Source of the DNA: Mycobacterium sp. 852014-52450_SCH5900713
Lineage (GTDB): Bacteria > Actinomycetota > Actinomycetes > Mycobacteriales > Mycobacteriaceae
Assembly: GCF_001667075.1 (NCBI RefSeq)
Contig: NZ_LZIL01000072.1
Location: 1-43,141 of the forward strand
Length of the DNA stretch: 43,141 nucleotides
Direction: 5' to 3'
In this document: one piece after another, positions 32,611 through 40,236 of the stretch
Layout of the letters: every line of letters starts with the position of its first letter
How positions within the stretch are numbered: position 1 is the stretch's first letter
Translations under genes and position numbers: made by a program
Notes under the pieces: model-generated
What the model saw: only the letters and a program-made list of their open reading frames with translations
What the model was told of the DNA's origin: nothing
The model's database searches: none

Positions 32611-33744
32611 GTGCAACGAAGAACGGCCCTCAAGCTGCCACTTCTGCTGGCAGCCGGCACCGCGCTGGCGCGAGCGCCACGCGCCTCCGCGGAGGAACCG
32701 GGTCGGTGGCCCGCCGACCGCGCCAACCGGTGGTATCAGGCGCAAGGTTTCCTCGTCGGATCGAATTACATCACCTCCAACGCCATCAACCAGCTGGAGA
32801 TGTTTCAGGCCGACACCTACGACCCGCGGCGCATCGACGCCGAGCTCGGCTGGGCCAGGTTCTACGGGCACAACACCGCCCGGGTGTTCCTCCACGATCA
32901 GCTGTGGGCGCAGGACCAGCGCGGCTTCCAGACGCGCCTTGCGCAGTTCGTCGACATCGCCGCGCGCCATCGCATCAAACCGCTGTTCGTCTTCTTCGAT
33001 TCGTGCTGGGACCCGGCACCCAAGGCCGGTCGACAACGCGCGCCGCGGCCGGGCGTGCACAACTCCGGCTGGGTGCAGAGCCCGGGAGCCGAAAGGCTCG
33101 GCGACCCCCGCTACGCCGGCGTCATGCGCGACTACGTCACCGCGGTGTTGACCCAATTCCGCAGCGACGACCGCATTCTGGGCTGGGACTTGTGGAACGA
33201 GCCGGACAACCCCGCGCGGCAGTACAGGAGCACCGAGCGCAGTGATAAGGATCAGCTGGTCGCCAACCTGCTTCCCCAAGTGTTCCGCTGGGCGCGCGCG
33301 GTTGATCCCAGTCAGCCGCTCACGAGCGGCGTGTGGCGTGGCGACTGGGGACAACCCCAGGGCCGCAGCGCAATCAGCGACATCCAGCTCGCCAACGCCG
33401 ATGTCATCACGTTCCATTCCTACGCCGAGCCCGCGGGCTTCGAGTCCCGGATCGGCGAGCTTGCCCCCCTGGGGCGGCCGATCCTCTGCACGGAGTACAT
33501 GGCCCGGCCCCGGGGCAGCACCGTGGAGGGAATCCTCCCGGTGGCCAAGCGCCACAACGTCGGCGCCATCAACTGGGGTCTGGTCGCCGGAAAGACCCAG
33601 ACCTACTTTCCCTGGGAATCGTGGGACCACCCGTACACCGCGATCCCCAAAGTCTGGTTCCACGACCTGCTCCGGCCCGACGGCCGGCCCTTCCAGGACA
33701 CCGAAGCGCTGACGACCCGAAAACTGGCCGGCAGCCAAGCCTGA
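32611..33744 (+). CDS. Exported GH5-type (cellulase-family) glycosidase
   Basis: A 377-residue TIM-barrel glycosidase with a twin-arginine-like signal (MQRRTALKLPLLLAAGTALA). The acid/base Glu197 is in WDLWNEPDN and the nucleophile Glu295 in LCTEYMARP, the arrangement of clan GH-A (GH5-like). Members cleave beta-glucan, mannan or xylan; the substrate in a mycobacterium is uncertain and might be an envelope polysaccharide. Tat export implies folding before secretion. The GTG at 32611 is used because it places the RR signal at the N-terminus. Confidence 0.85.
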   Translation: MQRRTALKLPLLLAAGTALARAPRASAEEPGRWPADRANRWYQAQGFLVGSNYITSNAINQLEMFQADTYDPRRIDAELGWARFYGHNTARVFLHDQLWAQDQRGFQTRLAQFVDIAARHRIKPLFVFFDSCWDPAPKAGRQRAPRPGVHNSGWVQSPGAERLGDPRYAGVMRDYVTAVLTQFRSDDRILGWDLWNEPDNPARQYRSTERSDKDQLVANLLPQVFRWARAVDPSQPLTSGVWRGDWGQPQGRSAISDIQLANADVITFHSYAEPAGFESRIGELAPLGRPILCTEYMARPRGSTVEGILPVAKRHNVGAINWGLVAGKTQTYFPWESWDHPYTAIPKVWFHDLLRPDGRPFQDTEALTTRKLAGSQA

Positions 33745-33774
33745 GCGGGGCTGTTCGGTTAGCCGAATTTGCCG

Positions 33775-33802
33775 TTGACCGCCCTTTTTGCGGTAGTAGG
33801 GT
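33775..33802 (+). promoter_or_regulatory. SigA-type promoter for the DUF4185 effector gene
   Basis: TTGACC (33775-33780), a 16-base spacer and TAGGGT (33797-33802) match the mycobacterial housekeeping pattern, 22 bases before the GTG start. The AGAAGGGGG ribosome binding site follows. This suggests independent transcription from the glycosidase gene. Confidence 0.5.
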
Positions 33803-33824
33803 TGAGCCGCAGAAGGGGGCGGCG

Positions 33825-35462
33825 GTGACTCTGACTCATCTGAGCGAACCAGAGCTGATCGCCTCGGGCGGGGGCGACCCGTGGGCGATCAACCAGAGCC
33901 TGCAGGCGGGTAGCCCGTTTCAAATCTCACGCCTGGCCGAGGCGTTTCATGCCGCGGGCCGACACACCGCCGAAGCCGACCATGCCTTCCAGATAGCCCA
34001 GAAGCGCTTCGCCGAGTCGTGGAACCACCAGAACGGTGACAACCCGATCAACGACTCCGCCGAAGTTCAGCGAGTGACGAAATCCCTTGGCGCGCAATCG
34101 GAGCAGTTGCCCAAAATCGGCGCTGACTTAGAGAACATCGCGGCCGCGTTGGCCGACGCACAGAAGCAGGGTGCCGCCGAGATTGCCACCTTGGACCATC
34201 AGCTGCAGTTTCTCGACAAGCTTTATGGCGCCGCGCAAGCGGATCTGCGGGATCCGAGCCTTCCGCCGAAGGAGGTAGCAAAGCTGCACATGATCATGGA
34301 CGCAGCCCACGCCGACGCTGTGGATGACGTCCGTGACGCGGTGAAGCAGATGAATTCGATCCGCAACGCCTACTCCGACACGCTGCATAAAGCGCTGGGC
34401 TCGTTGCACACCGAGGGTTACGATCCGCCCGCGAACATCGACGACACGCTCGAACAGCCGTTACGGGGCGAGGTTAGAGATCTCGGACCCGTCGCCGGCA
34501 CTGGTGCCGTTCCTGGCATCCCGGGAATCGGCGCGGCAGATCTTGGTGAGATCGTCGAGGTGCCCGGACAGCCGGGGAAATTCCTTGCGATCTTCGGTGA
34601 TTCGTTTTCCGGCAACAAAGTTGGCGAAGGTGATCATTATCGATCAGTGGCCGTCCCGGTGACCTTCGACGCCGACGGACGCCCGCACTTCGGCGCGCCG
34701 TTGACCGGAGCGAAGGATAGCGGCCATGAGCTATTTCCTATCCCAAACGAGGCGGCGGGCGTCACTGACACCCTGCCTGCAGGGACTATAACTGCAGGCG
34801 GAAAAACATACATGATGGTGACGGGTACTAAGGGGGATCTCCAACCGGTCGCTTCATGGTTGGTGGAAGTCAATGGCGACCCGGGCAAGGGGTGGACCAT
34901 GGTGCCGAATTCATTGCGTGCGGCGGGTGACGCCCCCAGTCAGGTCAGCGGTTACAAGGGGTCCGACGGCAAGGTCTACATCGCGGCAGATTCCTTCGAC
35001 CGCAGCCGAGGCGTCACCATGTACCGCGCAGATCCTGACAAAGTGTGGGACCGCGGCAGTTGGCAACCTTGGACTGGCAAAGATTGGGGAACTCCGGTGG
35101 ACCGTCCCGTACAAGTAACTAACGATCGCTACGGTGAGCTCAGCTTGCGCGAGATCGGCGGCAAACCTGTCCTGTCTGGTTTCAATGTGGATGCGCATGG
35201 TGGAAGTGTTGAGGTACGTATCGGTTCGAGCCCGACTGGTATCTTCAGTCCAGACGTAAACCCGACCATGGTTGTCCAAAACGGCGACAGGACCGCTGCA
35301 AACTACATGCACCAGCCGTACGGGGGATATATATTGCCTGGCTCGACGCTTGATAACCTCAGGATGTTTGTCAGTGAATGGAACACATCCAAGGGACCCG
35401 ATCACCAGCCGGTCGGTGCTCCATACGATACCCGCGAATTCCAATTGAATCTCCACCAGTGA
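33825..35462 (+). CDS. ESX-effector-like N-domain fused to DUF4185 (GH183 family)
   Basis: A 545-residue two-part protein. Residues 1-205 are helical, with DPWAINQSLQAGSPFQISRLAEAF, ESWNHQNGDNPINDSAEVQR and a long QLPKIGADLENIAAALADAQKQ helix. This resembles the N-terminal domain of large mycobacterial proteins thought to use type VII secretion; no signal peptide is present. Residues 236-545 match DUF4185: FGDSF (257-261), RYGELSLRE and YGGYILPGS (499-507). DUF4185 defines GH183, which includes endo-D-arabinanases cutting mycobacterial arabinogalactan. Start GTG 33825 has a strong ribosome binding site. The C-terminal half looks more AT-rich than its surroundings. Secretion and arabinanase activity are inferred. 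Confidence 0.78.
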   Translation: MTLTHLSEPELIASGGGDPWAINQSLQAGSPFQISRLAEAFHAAGRHTAEADHAFQIAQKRFAESWNHQNGDNPINDSAEVQRVTKSLGAQSEQLPKIGADLENIAAALADAQKQGAAEIATLDHQLQFLDKLYGAAQADLRDPSLPPKEVAKLHMIMDAAHADAVDDVRDAVKQMNSIRNAYSDTLHKALGSLHTEGYDPPANIDDTLEQPLRGEVRDLGPVAGTGAVPGIPGIGAADLGEIVEVPGQPGKFLAIFGDSFSGNKVGEGDHYRSVAVPVTFDADGRPHFGAPLTGAKDSGHELFPIPNEAAGVTDTLPAGTITAGGKTYMMVTGTKGDLQPVASWLVEVNGDPGKGWTMVPNSLRAAGDAPSQVSGYKGSDGKVYIAADSFDRSRGVTMYRADPDKVWDRGSWQPWTGKDWGTPVDRPVQVTNDRYGELSLREIGGKPVLSGFNVDAHGGSVEVRIGSSPTGIFSPDVNPTMVVQNGDRTAANYMHQPYGGYILPGSTLDNLRMFVSEWNTSKGPDHQPVGAPYDTREFQLNLHQ

Positions 35463-35495
35463 TCCATAACTTCCTTCGTTGCGGACTTCGATAGG

Positions 35496-36023
35496 ATGAA
35501 GACGGTGCTATTAAATCTGTTCCGGGTCACCGGTTTAGCGGGCGCCGCTTTATTAGCAGCTTGCGCGGCGCATGCCGACGGACCCAAGTTTCCCGACCTG
35601 AGTAAATATGCTGTCGCAGCACCCGCCGACTACACGATCGACGTTCCTAATCCAGGACGGCCACCGCTAGCGACAGTTTACTTCCTCACACCTGACGGTA
35701 TAGTTTGCAATTTTTTGCCCGACCAAGCGCAGTGCAGTGGAAATAATTTCCCGGCGATACCTCCCGCCACTGGCAACACCAATGCCAGTCGCGCTGCGGT
35801 GAATTGGATAGGAACTACGACAGGGTTGAAGCAAACCAACGAGGGGGAGCCGTCTCGTGTGATCGATGACCAACCCATCAAAACGCTTCCTCCGTTTCAT
35901 TCCCTTTCCGTGAATGGGTTCACGTGCGGAGTCGACAACTCCGGAATGACCGCCTGCAAGGACCCGCAAGGCCGTGGGTTTGTGCTGTCGCCGCACGGCT
36001 CGGGTTGGCTGCCCCATGTGTAG
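35496..36023 (+). CDS. Small exported lipoprotein, candidate partner of the DUF4185 effector
   Basis: A 175-residue protein with a signal sequence and lipobox LAAC (Cys23). The mature part holds four Cys (in IVCNF, QAQCSG, FTCGV and TACKD), probably two disulfides, and ends GSGWLPHV. No enzymatic motif is visible; related small secreted proteins of unknown role occur in mycobacteria. It starts 33 bases after the DUF4185 gene with GATAGG as ribosome binding site, so they are likely co-transcribed. Codon use is clearly more AT-rich than usual here. A role as an envelope-located inhibitor or protector is a hypothesis. Confidence 0.75.
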   Translation: MKTVLLNLFRVTGLAGAALLAACAAHADGPKFPDLSKYAVAAPADYTIDVPNPGRPPLATVYFLTPDGIVCNFLPDQAQCSGNNFPAIPPATGNTNASRAAVNWIGTTTGLKQTNEGEPSRVIDDQPIKTLPPFHSLSVNGFTCGVDNSGMTACKDPQGRGFVLSPHGSGWLPHV

Positions 36024-36025
36024 AC

Positions 36026-36039
36026 GCCGCCTAAGCGGC
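36026..36039 (+). terminator. Short hairpin after the lipoprotein gene
   Basis: GCCGC-CTAA-GCGGC gives five-base perfect arms with a four-base loop, starting three bases after the stop of the lipoprotein gene and before the convergent CAP-domain gene. It lacks a U-tract. Terminator function is plausible by position only. Confidence 0.35.
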
Positions 36040-36134
36040 ATCTCACTGGATACATCGCAATGCGGCACGACGATCCTTCGAAGCATTAGACAGCATCCCG
36101 TTACCGTCACCAACCGAGATTGAATAGCAAGGAC

Positions 36135-36614
36135 CTAGGAGGCCGCGAAGTCTCCCACCGCAGTCATTTTGTTGCCGTCAGAGGCGGTGGCGAATCCGGC
36201 CGCGGTGAAAGCACAGTTGACGATGATCCCCCGGTGTGGAGGACTCTGCATCCATGAGTCGACGGCCTGGGCGGGAGTCCCGGCCGATCCGGTGCCCCAA
36301 AATACGATCTCGCCGGTGGCAGGGGCCCTGGTGTAGCCGGCATCAGCGATACGCGTCCGCGGCGATGAGCCGTCGGAACCGATATGGCCGCTTAAACCGG
36401 TGCGCAGCATGTCTTCGGCGTGCCGCTGCGCTGCCGCCCTCAACCGGGGATCATCTGCCAGTGGCCCACACGGCTGACGAAGCCCGTTGACGCCGCTATA
36501 CAGCACCGCACCGGAATCGTCTGCGCGCGCGACGAATTCACCAACCGTGCCCGGCATCGTAGTGAGGACGCAACAGCAGGAGAGGATGGCGACGATCTCT
36601 ACTTTCTTCGTCAT
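36135..36614 (-). CDS. Secreted CAP-domain protein
   Basis: A 159-residue exported protein, signal peptide about residues 1-31 (ending VARADD). The CAP (SCP/PR1) pattern is present: His77 in SGHIGSDG, Glu102 in TGEIVFWG and WMQSPPHRGIIVN with His127. Bacterial CAP proteins are small secreted proteins, some binding sterols or lipids; biochemical roles are mostly unproven. ATG 36614 with AAGAGG upstream puts the signal peptide first. It is convergent with the lipoprotein gene and lies just before tRNA-Ser. Confidence 0.82.
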   Translation of the reverse strand: MTKKVEIVAILSCCCVLTTMPGTVGEFVARADDSGAVLYSGVNGLRQPCGPLADDPRLRAAAQRHAEDMLRTGLSGHIGSDGSSPRTRIADAGYTRAPATGEIVFWGTGSAGTPAQAVDSWMQSPPHRGIIVNCAFTAAGFATASDGNKMTAVGDFAAS

Positions 36615-36771
36615 GTGGCCTCTTGCCGCGCGCATCGAATTTGTCCGTGAATAAATGCTAGCCACCATCGACCGAGATTGGCCGAAAATCGTCTTTGCTA
36701 AACCGACACGCGGGATCCGCGTGAGAACGCAGGGGCGGCCCCCACCCGCGATAGCAGGTGAAGGTGTTGGC

Positions 36772-36857
36772 GGTGGCGGAGGGATTTGAACCCTCGGACG
36801 GTGTTAGCCGTCACACGCTTTCGAGGCGTGCTCCTTAGGCCGCTCGGACACGCCACC
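36772..36857 (-). tRNA. tRNA-Ser (anticodon CGA)
   Basis: An 86-base class II tRNA on the minus strand. The acceptor stem is GGTGGCG pairing with CGCCACC, the anticodon stem-loop is CACGC-CTCGAAA-GCGTG giving CGA, a long variable arm follows, and the T-loop is GGTTCAAATCC. It is directly upstream of nothing coding but next to tadA, as recalled for M. tuberculosis. No CCA is encoded. tRNA genes of this class are common integration sites, and variable genes lie on its left. Confidence 0.95.
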
Positions 36858-36886
36858 GCCGAGCAGCTTACCGAACCCTGAGCCCC

Positions 36887-37369
36887 TCACCCCAATCGCT
36901 GGCGGGCGAAGAAGGCCTCCAGCGGTGCGGCGCACTCTTCGGCGAGCACGCCGCCGCGCACTTCCGGGCGATGGTTGAGCCGCCGGTCGCGGACCACGTC
37001 CCACAGCGATCCCACCGCTCCCGTCTTCGGTTCCCACGCGCCGAACACCAGCCGGCCGACGCGGGCCAGGACCAGCGCGCCGGCACACATGGTGCACGGT
37101 TCGACGGTGACCGCCAGCGTGGCGCCCTCCAGGCGCCATCCGTCGCCGAGCACGCCGGCCGCGGCCCGCAGCGCCAGGATCTCGGCGTGCGCAGTGGGAT
37201 CGCCCAGGGCTTCGCGGGCATTGACCGCACGGGCGAGCTCAGTTCCGTCGGCCGCGACGACGACCGCGCCGATGGGCACGTCGCGGGGACCCGCCGTCGC
37301 GGCGACCGACAACGCGGTACGGATCAGATCTTCGTCAGCGATCACCGACCGGCCAGCGCTTGCGATCAC
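36887..37369 (-). CDS. tadA: tRNA-adenosine deaminase TadA (Rv3752c-like)
   Basis: A 160-residue cytidine-deaminase-fold zinc enzyme. The zinc and proton-shuttle motif is HAE (DPTAHAEIL) and the zinc cysteines are in EPCTMC. It converts A34 of tRNA-Arg(ACG) to inosine. The GTG at 37369 overlaps the stop of the upstream gene (GTGA). A second GTG at 37345 would match the shorter reference N-terminus, so the start is uncertain. The upstream partner gene encodes the TadA-associated protein found beside it in actinobacteria. Confidence 0.92.
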   Translation of the reverse strand: MIASAGRSVIADEDLIRTALSVAATAGPRDVPIGAVVVAADGTELARAVNAREALGDPTAHAEILALRAAAGVLGDGWRLEGATLAVTVEPCTMCAGALVLARVGRLVFGAWEPKTGAVGSLWDVVRDRRLNHRPEVRGGVLAEECAAPLEAFFARQRLG

Positions 37370-37887
37370 CGACCGATGCGGTCGATCACCGCCGACAGCT
37401 GGTCGGCGAAGCCCATCTCCCGGGCGATGCGGCCGAGCTGCTCGTCCGCGTACAGGTCGGCCTCGTCGAGGATGACGCCCAGCACCGCCTCGGGCAGCCC
37501 GATATCGGAGAGCAATCCCAGGTCACCCTCTTCGAACGGGTCGGAATCCTCCAGGTCCTCGGGGTCGATGTCGGCGTCCAGCTTGTCCAGCACTTCGGCG
37601 GCGATGTCGTAGTCCAGCGCGGCGGTGGCGTCCGAGAGCAGGAGCCGGGTCCCCGACGGCGCGGGGCGCACGATCACGAAAAACTCGTCATCGACGTCGA
37701 GCAGCCCGAACACGGCGCCGGCGCTGCGCAATTCCCGCAGCTCCGTCTCGGCGGCCTTGAGGCTCAGCAGCGATTTGCGGGCCATCGGGGAACACCGCCA
37801 CTGGCCCTCTTCGCGCACGACAGCTACGCCGAAACCGTCCGGCGTATCGGCGGACAGGCCTTGGGCTGGGGCCCGTTGTGCTCCCAT
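37366..37887 (-). CDS. TadA-associated protein (Rv3753c-like)
   Basis: A 173-residue protein of the actinobacterial tRNA-adenosine-deaminase-associated family: FGVAVVREEGQWRCSPM, a basic SLKAAETELRELRS helix, FFVIVRP and an acidic region (DADIDPEDLEDSDPFEEGDLG). Its biochemical role is not known; the tight coupling with tadA suggests a joint function. It is divergent from tyrA, with 104 bases between. The start might be slightly downstream, since the first 15 residues are unremarkable. Confidence 0.87.
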   Translation of the reverse strand: MGAQRAPAQGLSADTPDGFGVAVVREEGQWRCSPMARKSLLSLKAAETELRELRSAGAVFGLLDVDDEFFVIVRPAPSGTRLLLSDATAALDYDIAAEVLDKLDADIDPEDLEDSDPFEEGDLGLLSDIGLPEAVLGVILDEADLYADEQLGRIAREMGFADQLSAVIDRIGR

Positions 37888-37991
37888 GGCCGCTTACGGT
37901 AGTCGCAGACCAGGCCCCCTGACCAGATGGAGCGAAACCGCGGCGACATCTTGACGCACCGCCGCCGCCAGATTGTGCCAACCTTAGGTCT

Positions 37992-38963
37992 GTGGCTCGC
38001 CCTGTTTCTCAAACCCCGGTGTGCGTGCTCGGGCTGGGGCTGATCGGGGGTTCGATAATGCGGGCCGCCACGGCGGCAGGCCGCGAAGTGTTCGGCTACA
38101 ACCGGTCGGTGGAGGGCGCAAAAGAAGCCGCCGCCGACGGCTTCGACGCGACCACCGACCTGACGGCGACGCTCACCCGCGCCGCCGACACCGGCGCGCT
38201 GATCGTCCTGGCCGTCCCCATGCCGGCGCTGGCCGGCATGCTCGCCCACATCGCCGAACTGGCCCCGGCCTGCCCGTTGACCGACGTCACCAGCGTCAAA
38301 CGGGCCGTGCTCGACGAGGTTGTCGCGGCCGGCCTGCAGGAACGATTCGTCGGCGGTCACCCGATGGCGGGCACCGCCCATTCGGGCTGGGCCGCCGGCC
38401 ACCCGGGCCTGTTCACCAGGGCGCCGTGGGTGATCAGCGTGGACGATCACGTCGACCCGGTGGTGTGGTCGATGGTCATGACGCTGGCCCTGGACTGCGG
38501 CGCGGTGCTGGTCCCGGCCAAGTCCGACGATCACGACGCGGCGGCGGCCGCGATCTCGCACCTGCCGCACCTGCTCGCCGAGGCGCTGGCGGTCATCGCC
38601 GGGGACGTCCCGCTGGCGTTCGCGCTGGCCGCCGGATCGTTCCGCGACGGGACGCGGGTGGCCGGCACCGCCCCGGACCTGGTGCGGGCGATGTGTGAGG
38701 GCAACTCCGACCAGCTGGTGCCGGCCGTCGACCGGGTGATCGAGTTGCTGAGCCGGGCCCGCGAGTCGCTGGTCGCGAACAACTCGGTGGCCGAGCTCGT
38801 CGAGGCCGGCCACGCCGCCCGCACCCGCTACGACAGCTTTCCGCGTTCCGACGTCTTCCACGTCATCATCGGCGGTGAGAACTGGCGCGAGGAGTTGGCC
38901 GCCGCGGGTCGGGCGGGCCGCGTGATCAGATCCGCTCTGCCAAGCCTGGATAGTCGACGATGA
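37992..38963 (+). CDS. tyrA: Prephenate dehydrogenase TyrA
   Basis: A 323-residue NAD(P)-dependent prephenate dehydrogenase of tyrosine synthesis. The cofactor motif GLGLIGGS is near residues 13-20, and the catalytic His is in GGHPMAGTAHSG. The dimerisation helices follow. No ACT domain is seen at the C-terminus, as in the mycobacterial enzyme. GTG 37992 gives the expected N-terminus. The 3' end overlaps the convergent Rv3755c-like gene by 38 bases. Confidence 0.92.
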   Translation: MARPVSQTPVCVLGLGLIGGSIMRAATAAGREVFGYNRSVEGAKEAAADGFDATTDLTATLTRAADTGALIVLAVPMPALAGMLAHIAELAPACPLTDVTSVKRAVLDEVVAAGLQERFVGGHPMAGTAHSGWAAGHPGLFTRAPWVISVDDHVDPVVWSMVMTLALDCGAVLVPAKSDDHDAAAAAISHLPHLLAEALAVIAGDVPLAFALAAGSFRDGTRVAGTAPDLVRAMCEGNSDQLVPAVDRVIELLSRARESLVANNSVAELVEAGHAARTRYDSFPRSDVFHVIIGGENWREELAAAGRAGRVIRSALPSLDSRR

Positions 38964-39522
38964 AGCCCTCGTCGTCGACGCTCACGACGGTGTCGGCGAC
39001 CGGGGAGTGCAGCTTGATGCCGTCGTGGCCGCCCGTGCTGGTGTAGCTCACGAGGTCCGCGGTAATCGCCATGTCGGGCAGGTTGATGTAGACCACCGGC
39101 AGTGTGACCGAGTCCGGCCGCTCGTGCAGGCCGAGCCGCCGAATGGGCAACGCGTTGAAGAACGGGCTGAAGACCACATCGCAGTCCAGCGCGCCGTTGT
39201 ACGACGCTCGGCGCTCGCCCTGATGGTCGGTGACCAGCCACATGTTCTCTTCGTCACGGGCGATGGACAGCACGCGCTCCCGTTCGGCGAGGGTGACCGT
39301 CATCCCCAGCCGCTTGGTGGCGCCGGTCTCATCGGTTTGCAGGTCGTAGTACGCACCGAATGCCGGGTTGGTGGCGGTGGCGGCAGCGACGATCCGGCCG
39401 TTCGCCTTGATCCTCTTGCCGGACACCTGGATTCGTACCGATTCCATCCGGGAGACGTCCTGGGCGCGCCAGGTCAACATTGCCTGCCACACGCGCCGAG
39501 GATCAGAGGGGTCTGCGTTCAC
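38926..39522 (-). CDS. Putative glycolipid-binding protein (Rv3755c-like)
   Basis: A 198-residue protein of the DUF1089/glycolipid-binding family (LTWRAQDVSRMESVRI opening, GALDCDVVFSPFFNALPIRRLGL and LPVVYINLPDMAITADLVSYT). The fold is lipocalin-like, and the biological ligand is unproven. The GTG at 39522 directly follows the proZ stop with no gap, so it is the last gene of the proXVWZ operon. Length fits the recalled Rv3755c. Confidence 0.85.
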   Translation of the reverse strand: MNADPSDPRRVWQAMLTWRAQDVSRMESVRIQVSGKRIKANGRIVAAATATNPAFGAYYDLQTDETGATKRLGMTVTLAERERVLSIARDEENMWLVTDHQGERRASYNGALDCDVVFSPFFNALPIRRLGLHERPDSVTLPVVYINLPDMAITADLVSYTSTGGHDGIKLHSPVADTVVSVDDEGFIVDYPGLAERI

Positions 39523-40236
39523 TCACCTACCGTAAGACGTGCGGGCGAACCGCGGCAGGCCTGTCGAGTAAGTGTGGCGAAGTCGTCCGGTGCCCGGCAC
39601 CGACGCCCACACCACCAATGCGAGCAGCCCGTCCAGCGCCAGCGCCAACGCGGCCACCATCAAGGCACCGACCAGGGCGAGGTGGAACTCTCGCTCCTTG
39701 ATTCCGTCGATCAGGTATCGGCCCAGCCCGCCGAGGCTGGCATAGGCCGCAACCGTGGCGGTGGCGACCACCTGAAGCGTCGCGCTGCGCAACCCGCCCA
39801 GGATCAACGGCAGCGCGTTGCGCGCCTCCACCCACAACACCTGCGCCTCGGTCATGCCCATCGCCCTGGCCGCGTCGACCACGGTCGGCTCCACGTTGGC
39901 GATTCCCGCGTAGGTGCCGGCCAGCAGCGCCGGGACGCCCAGCAGCATCAGGGCGACCAGCGGCGGCCCCATCCCCAACCCGAACAGCAACGTCCCGAGC
40001 AACAGCACGCCCAGCGTCGGCAGCGCGCGCAACCCGTTGACCATGCCGACCACCAGCACCGTGCCGCGGCCGGTGTGCCCGATGATGAGCCCGGCCGGGA
40101 CCGCGATCAGGGCCGAGGCGCCCACCGCGACCGCCGTGTACTCGAGATGCTCCAGGACGCGCGCCGCAAGCCCGACCGGGCCGGTCCAGTTGCCGGCGGT
40201 CATTAGGTACGAGATGGCGCCCTGCACGAAGTTCAT
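39523..40236 (-). CDS. proZ: Glycine betaine/proline-type ABC permease ProZ
   Basis: A 237-residue membrane permease with about six helices and the binding-protein-dependent transport signature (DAARAMGMTEAQVLWVEARNALPLILGGLRSA, the EAA loop). With ProW it forms the channel of an osmoprotectant importer. ATG 40236 overlaps the proW stop (ATGA); the longer frame to 40302 is an upstream extension within proW. Substrate choice among betaine, choline, carnitine and proline cannot be read here. Confidence 0.92.
   Translation of the reverse strand: MNFVQGAISYLMTAGNWTGPVGLAARVLEHLEYTAVAVGASALIAVPAGLIIGHTGRGTVLVVGMVNGLRALPTLGVLLLGTLLFGLGMGPPLVALMLLGVPALLAGTYAGIANVEPTVVDAARAMGMTEAQVLWVEARNALPLILGGLRSATLQVVATATVAAYASLGGLGRYLIDGIKEREFHLALVGALMVAALALALDGLLALVVWASVPGTGRLRHTYSTGLPRFARTSYGR

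Noticed and set aside
32389..33738. 449-residue minus-strand open frame opposite the GH5-type gene
   Set aside because: The opposite strand encodes a signal peptide and both catalytic Glu residues. This frame is a by-product of GC-rich codons.
33333..33824. In-frame extension of the DUF4185 gene into the GH5-type gene
   Set aside because: It lies in a shadow frame of the glycosidase gene. A promoter and strong ribosome binding site directly precede GTG 33825.
34770..34800. Clustered CTGCAG-type palindromes inside the DUF4185 gene
   Set aside because: Short restriction-like palindromes within coding sequence and no relation to gene boundaries; expected by chance.
39007..40206. 399-residue plus-strand open frame opposite Rv3755c-like and proZ
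   Set aside because: Gln/His/Arg-rich shadow of two conserved genes.
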